DNA of 64,000 nt from Anaspis maculata. Taxonomy: Eukaryota; Arthropoda; Insecta; Coleoptera; Scraptiidae. The number at the start of each line of letters is the position of its first letter. Position 1 is the first letter of the stretch. Below the pieces are notes generated by a model, which searched no databases, was not told where the DNA came from, and saw only the letters and a list, made by a program, of their open reading frames with translations. The position numbers and the translations under genes were made by a program. Positions 38,201 through 50,200 of the stretch are shown one piece after another. The stretch lies in the NCBI GenBank assembly GCA_949128115.1, contig OX421968.1, forward strand, positions 28,256,377 to 28,320,376. The letters run 5' to 3'.

Positions 38201-41200
38201 GTCAGGAAATCGCTCGGGAAATCATTTTTCTGCATCTAAAAATATCATGTTATCTCTCAGCTGGGGCGCCATTTTTCGATCCTAGAATTCCCAGGGCGCA
38301 AAATTGCCTAATTATCCCGTCACTAGGAAGGTGTCACTACAGTCTGCAGCTCATTCTTTTGCTGGTAGGTAGAAAATGTAAAACATGCATTTAAAACCAC
38401 TTCAGCTAGATCAAGGAAGATCAAAAATCTAAAAAATGACATTTCAATTGTAATCCTAGGACTTCTAGAACCCTAAAACGAGACATTTCCATTTTACTTG
38501 CACCACTGTCCGCCATCTTTGATTCTGAAGCTTTCGGAAAGTTTCGAAGTGGAATCCGGGATTTTCCATATTCAGCAACGTCGAATTAGCTGTAATGTTA
38601 TGTTGTCAATTAATAATAGTAAATGCCGCTGAATTCTCTTATTTTCTAGTTTGTGCCTAGTCAACTAGCAATAGTTTGAAAATTACCGCAAAGAAAACTT
38701 GATGCGTTACTTATTCTACACGCCTTCATTCACTGCACAATTTGATTTTTAGCGCATTTTCCATCTTGATGAAAATCGCTATTGCAACCGCTTTGTCCGT
38801 CCGTCCGTCCGTCCGTCCGTCCGTCCGTTCCTCGAACTCCTCCCAAACTAGACGACCTAGCTTTCTAATTTTTTCGCTGTTACATAGCTGCCACTCCCAA
38901 AGGAGGGCTAGGCTATATTGGATGTCTATATTGCGCCGCCAACATAGAGAAAACCGCCCCCGATAAACTTGAAATAACATAATATTGCACTTTCTACCAG
39001 ACCTGATGCTCGGGTGTTCTCATTTTTTGAATAACACATAGTTGCCACTTATAAACGTAAGCCAAGAAACATTCCGTCTTCAATATGCGCCGCCGACATG
39101 GAAAAACTGCTAAAAACCGCCCCCAATCACTTTGAAATGAAAAAAATAAACCCGAAGACATAGCGATCTGATTCTTTCGGTATATAAATAGCTGACTAAA
39201 AATGGGAAAGGATAGGCTACTTTTGGTTAGTCGCCGCCCCCAGATTCTGCCCCCAAACGATAAAAAGTGCAACTTTCATAAATGTTACTGATTGAGATGT
39301 TTGCTTGAACATTTAGAAACTGCCAACTCAAATTGTGCAACATTTGCTCAGCCGAACGCTGCCGCTCCCACACGCCGCCCCCAAAGTAAGAGATAAATGA
39401 AAAACATAAACCCGAAGACATAGCGATCAAAGTTTTTCGCTATATGGATAGCTGACTGAAAATGGTAAAGGATAGGCTACTTTTGATATGGCGCCGCCCC
39501 CAGCTTCCGCCCCCAAAAGAAAAAAAGTGCCACTTTCAACAATTTTCACTGATTTAGCTGATAATGTTATCTCGAACATTCAGAAACTCTTGACTCAAAC
39601 TGTGCCAGAATTTCTTTGCCAAACTCTGCCGCTCCCACACGCCGCCCCCAAAGTGAGAGATAAATGTAAAACATGAACCTGAAGACATAGCGATCTAATT
39701 CTTTCACTATATTGATAGCTGACTAAAATTGGAAAAAGATAGGCCACTTTTAATTAGCCGCCGCCTCCAGCTGCCGCCTCCAAACCAAAAAAAATGCAAC
39801 TTCCACAATTTTCACTGATTGTCATATTTCCCTTACATTTAGAAACTCTCAACTCAAACTGTGCAACAGTTACTTTGCCGAATGCTGCCGCCCCCACACG
39901 CTGCCCTCAAAGTGAGAGATTAATGAAAAACATAAACCCGAAGACATAACGATCTAATTCTTTCGCTATATGGATAGCTAACTAAAAATGGGAGAGAGTA
40001 GGCTACTTTTGATATGGCGCCGCCTCCAACTTCCACCCCCAAAAGAAAAAAGTGCAAATTTCAATAATTTCCACTGATTCACATTTTAATGTTACCTCAA
40101 ACATTCAGAAACTCCAAACTCAAACAATGGAAGAATCTCTTTGCCAAACTCTGCCGCTTCAACACGCCGCCCCCAAAGTAAGAGATAAATGTATAACATG
40201 ACCGTGAAGACATAGCGATCTAATTGTTCCGCTATATAGATAGCTGACTAAAAATGGGAAGAGATAGGCCACTTTTGATTAGTCGCCGCCTCCAGCTCCC
40301 GCCCCGAAACAAAAAAAATGCAACTTTCACAATTTTCACTGATTGTCATATTTCCCTAAACATTTAGAAACTCCCAACTCAAACTGTGCAACAGTTACTT
40401 TGCCGAATGCTGCCACCCCCACACGCTGCCCTCAAAGTAAGAGATAAATGGAAAACATAAACCCGAAGACATAGCGATCTAATTCTTTCGCTATATGGAT
40501 AGCCGACTAAAAATGGGAAAGAATAGACTACTGCTGATTAGTCGCCGCTCCCAGATCCCGCCCTCGAACAAAAAAATATTGATGAGTGAAAGAACTTTCA
40601 TTCAAATCTATTTCATTGGCAAGTACCCCATTCTGATAACAAAATATCACAATGAGTTTCGAATGAAGAAAGTGGGCAAGGAATGGTGTTTCTCCTTCAA
40701 CCAAATTTCTTTACGTTCATAATATGCCTCTTTGAGAAAATGCGCTACTGAGACTCACGCACGTGAAGGCATACTCACTTGTTTATAATCTAGCAGTTTG
40801 AATAATTATTCTCCCCCTGAAATTTTCCGCATTATTGTATGCACGAATTTTGATAGGAGTACAATTTGAAGTAGAGAATACTTTTTTTGTTTTTCAGATT
40901 CCACATTCAACTTGGATAGGAATGATGACGTCCTGATGATCCAGTACACTAATCCAGGTACAGAAAACGAGGTTGTGACGAGAATGGTAGCTTATCCCAT
41001 GGGAGATCATGCATCGTTCCCCATGCCCCTGTTTGATGAATTCAATACTGCAAGTGACACTGGTAAGTTGTGAATGTGTGTACAAATTGCATGACTTACG
41101 CTGAATAGACTGTGAAGTTTTTTTGCTCTACTAAAAAATTGCCTGCTTGGTGTGCCAAATTGTTGGTTTTTGAGTAAGATGAAAGTTAACGATGAAAGTG

Positions 41201-44200
41201 AACAATGAATTCAAGTTACGGAAATTGTAGCAGATAGATGATCAGTTGTCAAAGACACCACTACAACCTGCTTATGCGTGGAGCGGATTCCATCATTCTT
41301 TCTTTTTACCACAATCATGGATGTACAATAATGGTTGGATAGAGTGTTACGACACAAGTTAGGGATAAAACTGTAAATAAGAGAAAAAACTTTTTGAGCA
41401 TACTTATTAATTTGACCAAGGAGCAGTGGAGTGATGTTCGTTATTTTAAATTGACGATTTGTGTAGACACCGGTTTTTCTACCATATAAATTCATCATGC
41501 CATGTAAGATTTTTTGACTTGTTTTCTGCATTCTTCTTGAAAATTGCAAAATATAAAGAACCAAAAATTGAGTTTTTCTTTAATCAGAGAAGACAATTCA
41601 AAAAAAAGTTCACCTTGGAGGTCTAAGGTCCGCTTTTAGCCCCGCCTCCTGGCTTGAAATCGGTCAACCAGAATTCTATTGTTTTTTCTCCATCCTCTAT
41701 GCAGCCATTCCCCTACATACATGATTAATAATAATGAATAAATGAATAAACAGTTTGTAATGACAGAACAAATAAAAAACCGATGGTGGCTGTGTCTTTA
41801 TACTTGAATATGAATTTATTCTCACTATTACTGACGTATACAGGCCCTATTGTCCATCCACTTTTGTTGAATCGTGCCGCCGTCGATCAAAGCGCAAGTG
41901 CAGTGAACCGTACTCAGAGGGCCACTAGAGCCAGACGTTATCAGTACTTGTTCAATCCAAGGAATCCCAATCCTCCTGTCATCCTGCAACGGTAATTATA
42001 ATAATTCGGCTGAATGTGTCAGTGGCGCAACCATTAGTTGACTCGAGGTCCAAGAGCAATATTGAAAACTCGGAAGTAAATTTTAGCAACTCTGGGAGGC
42101 GTTTGCTGTCATCAAAAAAAAAACACAAAAAAGCAGCATTGGTTGCGCCAGTGATGAGAACTGCAATTGGAATTATTGAGAAAATTCTTAATCGTGAACC
42201 TCGTCGTCAGGTTGTTGGGTCCACACGAGCCACAGGTAGCGCTCGCCTCCACCAACAGTATCTTAGGCACACCAGAAATGCGTGAGTCCGCACGTTTGGT
42301 GGTCATGGACAATTTTGGATTTTTACCAACTCACGAGGAACAAATCGATTTTGTAGATCAGTCAGGATACCTTTTCGGGCCCAGCCTGGCAGCCACTTTG
42401 AACCACGTGTCGCCTGTCCTGCACTGGTGGAACCTCGAATCCAAATGTTTGGATTTCGAATCGGTCAACGACTGCACATCGGACGTGTGCAACAGACTTA
42501 TACCGATTTTGATCAAGCAAAGAAATATCGAGATCGCGGAAAAGAAAAAGATCGATCCCGAGGCTGTCAAACGGCGGTATGCGGGCAACGCAACCGAAGA
42601 AGGCGGCGGCGGTGACGGCAACAACTTTAAGTACATCAGGTCCATGGACGAAACCGGCGCCACCGACGGTAAGCAATCTATAATTTTTCTTGAACTACCG
42701 CGCCGTAGATGTTTATTAGATAGATCTGCACCGCGTTTCAAATGGAAACGCGTGGCTTATTGAATATCGCATTGAACAAAGGACGCTTGCACGATATGTT
42801 CTTAGACAGGCGGGCTGCCGGTGCCGGTATCGCGCCGGTACCGGCAGCATGTAAACTTTTTTGATTTTGCCAATAGACCATATTAATTATTCTCACTTTC
42901 CCCTTCCACTAGTCATTTGTGAGTTAGGTATGTGCCTGTGACCATGCGCACAGCAGTAGAAGATCTCGCGCGCCACAGCATGCATAGAAAACGGAACTTT
43001 GCTGTCGCTGTCAGAATTTACGATTTCAAGGTGTTTTCTTGATTCTTGGGACGTTTTAACCTTTTTAACCATACTTTTACGTGACGGCTAACGCTCGGTT
43101 CGCTTTCAAGCGCTGTCAAAATTCTCGTTAGCGGAAGTTGTGCAATAAAATATGGCGGGTAATTTGAAATTGTTTTGGATTCAAAAACCCCATTCTAAAT
43201 TGCTTCGCATAAACTTCACAGCAAGATTTTCCATTTCATTATGGTGAAAAGTAGATCAGGTATTTCTTTTTACACACTTGCTATGTTATACATTCGTTGA
43301 AATTGTCAATTTGCACCTTGAATTGATCATTTTACAAAGTCATTCAACATGCATATTCTTATGGGAGTTTCAACCCAGCACATGTGGTTGTCTCTCTCCC
43401 CGATCTGCGACTGCGCCTTGAATAATTAATATGGTCAATTGAATCTTACAAAGCGATTAAAATGAGAGGGGGGACGGGGCGTTTTATTGCTCGGTGTGGT
43501 ACAGCAGATGAGCAGTCCGGTTTCGGTTTATTTTACTATGGATATCTCATTTTGAATATAACCTGCGAAAATTTTGTATTGTTTGTTATGTATATAATTG
43601 AATATTTCAAGCGCTCTTGCAATATTGCTGGTTTTGAGAACTATTTATTCAGTCTCATCTTTTGACCTAAATACTTTGAAACACGTCGTATATCTTATTG
43701 ATTTGCCTTTTATAGGGACGGATGAAGATATAGACGGGGTGCCTCTTGAAACGTCGGACACATCCAACGAAGATCGTTCGGAATTAACGAACAGGAACGA
43801 AACGTCGTTTATAGGATTCGATAGTGGTACCGAACCGCGTCTGATTAGTCGCGAAGATTCCGCAGCTCGCAGAGACGAAGGTCTGAACAGTGCAAATAAT
43901 ACCGAATCGAACGACTCGACGTGGGTAGAGGGCAGGAATGGCGCAACCGAATCTGCATCAAACAGAACCGAAGATTCCTCGAATTCAGCGTTTTCTGCTG
44001 ACACGGACTCTTTGAATCCCTTTGAAGTATCACCTCTACCATACGCTCGTCCATCCCGGCCCACCACGATATTCACGAGGGGACCGTCGCATCCGCCGGA
44101 AATCACCGAACAGTCGGATCAGGAGAATAACGAAGACACCGCGCGCGATAGCAGCGAACAGGCGTTCTATCCGAGTAGAATCGGATCCGTCGGGGCTATA

Positions 44201-47200
44201 TTCGAAGAAGCTCTTTCAAATCTCGAGCGCGACCAAATCACGTCTGAAGACAACGTCACGACCAATTCGTCACAAGACACCACCGAACTGTTGGGTCCTC
44301 CCGATGTTGCCATGGCCGAACCGCTTGCGGTACACCCGAGCGAACCCGGACCTAGTCAGCCTAATGATGAAGTTCCTGATGGGGTCGATCCGTCCTTCCT
44401 CGAAGCTCTGCCGCCTGACATGCGACTGGAAGTGCTGGAGCAACACCGCATTTTGCGTTTGCAACAGCGCATCGCGTCTCGAACCGAGAACGATGCGGAA
44501 GCTGCGACGGGCACCTCGACGGAAGTGAGTCCGGAGTTTCTTGCGGCTTTGCCTCCCTCACTACAGGAAGAAGTGCTGTCGCAGCAACGACTGGAACAGC
44601 AAAGACAAGCCGCCGCGCAAGCCAATCCCAACGAGCCTGTTGATGCGGGAGCTTTCTTTGAAACTTTGCAGCCATCGTTGCGAACCATGATTTTGTCTGA
44701 CATGGAAGACTCGCAAATGTCCGCGCTACCACCCGATCTGGCAGCCGAAGCGCAAACTTTACGCCGCGACTGGGAAGCGCGCAATCGCCAAATGGTTCAG
44801 GAAAGGATCTTACAGAGCAACTTGACTAGCATCATTAGACACACGACTAGAACAAGACAGCCGCTGCATCATTCATCCAGCCACTTCCATCGCGCTCAGT
44901 GGACGCACTGGAACAGAGAGTTCTTGAATAAAACCCTCCCGCCCAGTCCTCCACTGAAGATACGCGGCAGACAGTTGCTGGATCATGAGGGACTGTCCTG
45001 CTTATTAGTCTTGCTCTTCACTGATGATCCTCACTTGGGTAAGCTTCGTCTGCACAGGGTCATTCGCAATCTGTGCTATCACGCACCGACTCGCGAATGG
45101 ATCGTCAACGCTCTGCTGTCAATAATCGACAAGAGCGTTCACGTCAAGTCTGACGAGAATCTTAACAAACCCTCTCGTAAGACGCCCAAGCCTGGACCGC
45201 TGACCAGCAAGCTAATGACGGACATCAAACTCCTCCAGAACAATGGCAACTGGCTAAATATTCGTATGGAAGCTGCGCTCGGTTGCTCGGCCAATGTGTT
45301 CATAATAAACAAAACGGGGTCCGGAAAGAGGAGCGACCGTTCCACGACGACCATCACTATTCACCCGCAGGCCGCGCCCATCGTTTGTCGAAACGCCCTC
45401 GATCTGTTCATATCGCTCGCTAAGGCTTTTCCGTCGTGTCTGCTCCCGATCAAGTGCATCCGCGACGACAGGGACGACAAAAACAACTTGTCGCCGGTCC
45501 GCGTCAAGACCGACGGCTCCTGCGATTTCTGGGACATACTTTTGAAACTCGACTCGGTCAGCACCAAAAAAGGCAAAAGTATTCCCAAGAATAGCAACAG
45601 CAATTCCACCGCCGAAACGGAAAACAAAGCCATCAGCTTCGAACAGTCAGTGTTTGGACAGTTGCTGAACATGCTGGCCTCCCCTGTCGTCAACAGGAAC
45701 ACGCAGCTGACAGATAATCTGTTGCGTCTGCTGTCCGTGATAACGACGGGAATGCCGGAGTTAGCGAAACCACCGAACTCCGCCGTCAAGTTCAACAAAA
45801 ACAAACATCCAAAAGCCGACAACACCGCTCTCACGCACGCTCTACATCTAGCCGTCAACGTCATCACGTATAAGAATTGCTCAGAAGAAGGATTGGAGTT
45901 CATCACCAACTTGCTCCTTAATCTCGCCAGTTCTACTCTAGAAATGACTTACATGGTGAGTAGGTCAGAACTTCAACATGACTGAGGGCCAGTTCATCAA
46001 GGCAAGGTTGACTGATGATATGGACCCATTATGAATTTATGTAGTCCAACATTCAAGTTGACTAAGCATTGATAAACCCGCTCTCTTCTGTTGTTGATTC
46101 TTCAGACTATACATAATGTATGTCCGATTTTCGACCTCAAGTGGTTTATCTGTAACATTGTTATACAGCAGGGTTTCCCCAACCTTTCTTTTGTTGAGTC
46201 TCTCCGGATTATAAGTAGTTTCTTATGGCCCCCTTTAATTTTTTCAATAAAAAAGCACATTATTTTAACGCGCGCGCGCGCAGTTCAAGTTGTGTTGTGA
46301 CTTGTCGAAACTTGTTCAACAGCGACTGACGACGTCAGGACAGGGTTGTCAACTGACTGAAAGGCGAATGCACCGTTACGCCACTAAAAATGCATCAAAA
46401 AAACACTAGATTCGCCTAAACAAACGGGAGGTCAGTGGCGCCACAGGGAAAATTTTTCGGAATTCTCAACTTGTTGAACTTACAAGAAAGAAGAAAGGAA
46501 TCCGATTGTATTGAAACTTGAAACATACTCGTGTCTGGTTCAAGTAATTGGAATTTCAAGGTCAAATGTCACGTTCGAGCCGCTATATTGAACTTTTTAC
46601 ATGAATGATTCGATTTGAATGAAACTTTGAAACACACTAGAATCGAATCATTCACATAAAACTTCAATGTGGCGGCTTGAAAGTGACCGAAAAAGACATT
46701 TGACCTTGAAATTCCAATTACTTGAACCAGACATGAGTGTGATCCGAGTTTTAATGAAATCGGATCACTTTCTTGGAAGTTCAACATGGCCGCACAAAAT
46801 GATCAATATCTTTGGCAATTAATCTTCGGTTTCAAAATTCAGAAACGTTACCGAAGCTGATACACCAGTGTTTATAGCTGTGCTATTGGAATGCGTAAAA
46901 ATTTTTTTTTGGGAAATCGCGCTTGTACTGAACTTTTCGCAATTTTACACTGTTCCATTGATCACCCTGTAGAATCTTCATGAAACATTGCTCGTATTCG
47001 ACGTGATCAAAGCATGAAAACTAAAGATTGGGCTATCGAACACCGAAAACCGATATGAAATCGCTGATGGCAATCAAAAGTTATGATGATTTTAGAAATC
47101 GTCTGAATTTGCTTGTCCCTTAGATCATTTTGATGTGTTTAGAAATTTGGCAATAAAAATCGACCTGTTTTTACTTGAAGAAATATTGACCAGGAATCGG

Positions 47201-50200
47201 GAGTTATTGCAGGTGGATAGTTTTGGAATGATCACCCGGTAGGTACGGATCTTCACATATAAATTGTACTCCCCTCTGGAGACTTCCCCTTGAACATTAT
47301 TTTTAAAATGAGAAACCATTCTCATTTGTTTTTTTTTTCCGTAGGTTTAGAATCTGCCCACTAAATTTTCTGTGGTATTGAGTATGTGAACGTAGGTGAA
47401 AAAGTAGGGGTGGATGACATGCAGCGTGAGTAGTGGCGAAACTCGGAATCATTAGGGGGGAAAATCACGTGTTGGATCAGCTGGATTCATAGTTGCAGTA
47501 AAGTAAGAATTGAGAAGTAACAGTAAGAAGTAAGGAAAATAAACATGGGCAACACAATATCACCATTCATCGTGGGAGTGAGTAATGGGTAGTATTAATA
47601 AAAAATAAGCACAAGCATTTGTTTCGATTTTCGAGGAGTTGCTAAGCAAACTGTCCCTGACAACGCCTATAAAAACGTTAGCAGTATGAAATGAAGAGCA
47701 AATAGGTAGTCGAAATTCATTTCTCACCACCTTCACCTTAATTAAAGGTGCGTTCAGTCAGCTTATTTAGCCGCAAGTTTTAATTTTAGTCGCAAGTGCA
47801 GCGACTCCCCATTGGCTCTTACGAACCAGCCTCCTCAGAACAGCCAATAAAAGTGCGTTCAGTCAGCTTATTCAGCAGCAAGTTTTAATTTTAGTCGTAA
47901 GCGCTGCATCCGTTATTGGCTGTTCTGAGGAGGCTGGTTCGTCAGAGCCAATGGGCGTCGCTACGCTTGCCACTAAAATTAAAACTTGCAGCTAAATAAG
48001 CTGACTGAACGCACCTTAAGCGGTGCAGCGCTTACGACTAAAATTAAAACTTGCGGCTAAATAAGCTGACTGAACGCACCTTAAATAAGCTGACTGAACG
48101 CACCTTAAATAAGCTGACTGAACGCACAATTACCTAACCGAACGCCGTCGACGCTGCGCTGACGTTCCAGGCAAAAAAGTGCCTGGGGTGGGACTCTGTG
48201 TTCTTTGTCAACAGTCGCTTTCTACCTGACCTTGAGTAGGTACATGTAAATTCCCTATATGTACTTAGCGACTATCGCTTAGAAGCGGCCCTCATCCCCT
48301 ACCACTCTCAAGTGGCTGCATCACGTGACTCGTGCACCGTGCCACTGACGAATAAGAGCCAACCTCAATCCCATCGGCTACAATTTTGCTTGCACTGTTC
48401 CGAACACGACCTTGACGCGCCGTCTGCGCTACGCCGAAGCACATACTTATACCCTTTACAGACTGCACCTTAATGATCATTAAGTGTAATGATCATTAAC
48501 GTTAAATGACGATTGCGAATTTGGGGGTGATACACTGCAAATCGTAATAAGCCTATGAGCTTGCGCCGTAGCGCATGAATAAACGTGGCGATCAATTTTC
48601 CCCTGAAATGTCAATGTCAAATTGTCGAATGGTCCGGAGTATTGGGCTATTATTGCCCTTATTATCTATAATTATAATATTAATTTCATATTTTCGGTGA
48701 GGTGTGAGGTGGTATTTAGCTTAGATTCCATTCAATCAAGAAAGCGTGGTGTGAACATTGCAAGCAATAACAAAGTAATTATTGCTTGCATTGTTCACAC
48801 CACATCATACTATCTTTATTTGTTGCCAAAATATATGCTGAATTTGTATTGAGTCGAAAGAAATGGAGAAAAAGAAGAATAAGAGCCTGATGATTTAGTC
48901 ATTAACCTGATCAAAATCGCATAGCCCCATAGTCTAACCAACTTTTAAGCGCGGCCCTGATTTATGTGCGAGGCTGGCAAGTGACAGATGCATGTTATAG
49001 TTCATTATGTTTGTATCTATCGTGTGTACTTTCCATTTCGCTTGCTTTTGCAAAATTTCACATTTTTCACGACGGACGTTCTGGAAACCTATTCCCTCAT
49101 CAATAAATTCGACTTTGCCAAAGACAGAGTACCACCAACCGATACTGTGCTACAAGTTCGCAATGTTCGTATCATTTAACTTTCGCGAACAGGTGCAGGC
49201 GGTCATTTCTTATGTAAAGCGAGGAGATTTTTCAATTTTTCGACGTGCTTATACATGCACGCTACGGGAATTTATACAGGGTGATTCACCACCAAATGGA
49301 CATAGCCTGAGGGTAGGTCCAGTTTTTCCAGGCAAACCAGGATCTGGCTTTGAAAATTTTCCAACGCTGTTCGTTTTGAAGTTACAGGGTGATAGATGTG
49401 TTTTGTCGATTTTTTAAATAAGCCATATCTTCAGAACGATCCAATGGACTCGATTGCAATTTTGTGAGTTAATTCTACTATTGATAATTGACACATCGCC
49501 TAATCAAGCAGTTTGAAATTTCCAGGGCCGGCCCTGATCAAAAAAACTCCAAAGTTTTTTTTCGAAAAAGACGTTCTGTATGTATATTTTTTCAAATTTA
49601 TTTTCACATTCAGAGACTACATAAAACATGCTGTAAGTATCGCAAAAAAAATGCTTGGCACCATTGAGCTGTCAATAAAATTTTGATGATCCTGAAAATT
49701 TTCAAGGCTAGGATTTTTTGTGAATTGATATTTTGAAATATTTGCAGATGATCTATTATGGCCTTGAATTTCAGCCGTTTCGTTAAAAAAATTAAAAAAA
49801 TTTCTCAACGTTTTCCAGTAACTAAGCATGGAGCAACAAAAAATGTCATCAAAATTTTCGAAAAATTTATGTCACGTCCCTCAATTTCAGCTCAATGCGG
49901 GATAGAAGTGAAGTTGAGGGACGTAACAATGTTTTTTTTTTCCAAATTCTGATGAATTTTTTTTTGCTACCGAAAAAACGTTGAATTTTTTTTCAATTTT
50001 CTTTGACGAAACGGCTGAAATTCAAGGTCATAATATATCATTTGCAAATATTTTGAATTATCAATTTACAAACAATCCTAACCTCAAAAATTTTCAGGAT
50101 CATCAAAATTTTATTGACAGCTCAATGGTGTCAAGCAATTTTTTTTCCGATATTACTAGCATGTTTCATGTGGTTTCTGAATATGAGAATGAATTTTGAA

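Larger units (their letters stand above)
34955..40897 (+). other. HUWE1 intron, 5.9 kb
   Basis: It contains the 35692-37964 palindrome and the inverted GC-box element (38750-40784). A short relic at about 35600-35645 (GGCTAAATAAGCTGACTGAA) matches the 47755-48130 repeat family. In 34955-35590 and 37970-38749 I recognise nothing else. Confidence 0.88.

Noticed and set aside
41211..41564. 117-codon minus-strand frame in a HUWE1 intron
   Set aside because: No recognisable domain or composition bias. A vague LINE-like feel is not enough to call it.
42016..42210. Possible upstream extension of the HUWE1 exon at 42211
   Set aside because: The sequence is Lys/Ser-rich and unlike the family, while the CAG at 42208-42210 gives the exact conserved join to the LLGP block.
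47755..48130. Repeats considered as a CRISPR-like array
   Set aside because: The repeats are inverted as well as direct, spacers are not unique or regular, and the genome is eukaryotic.
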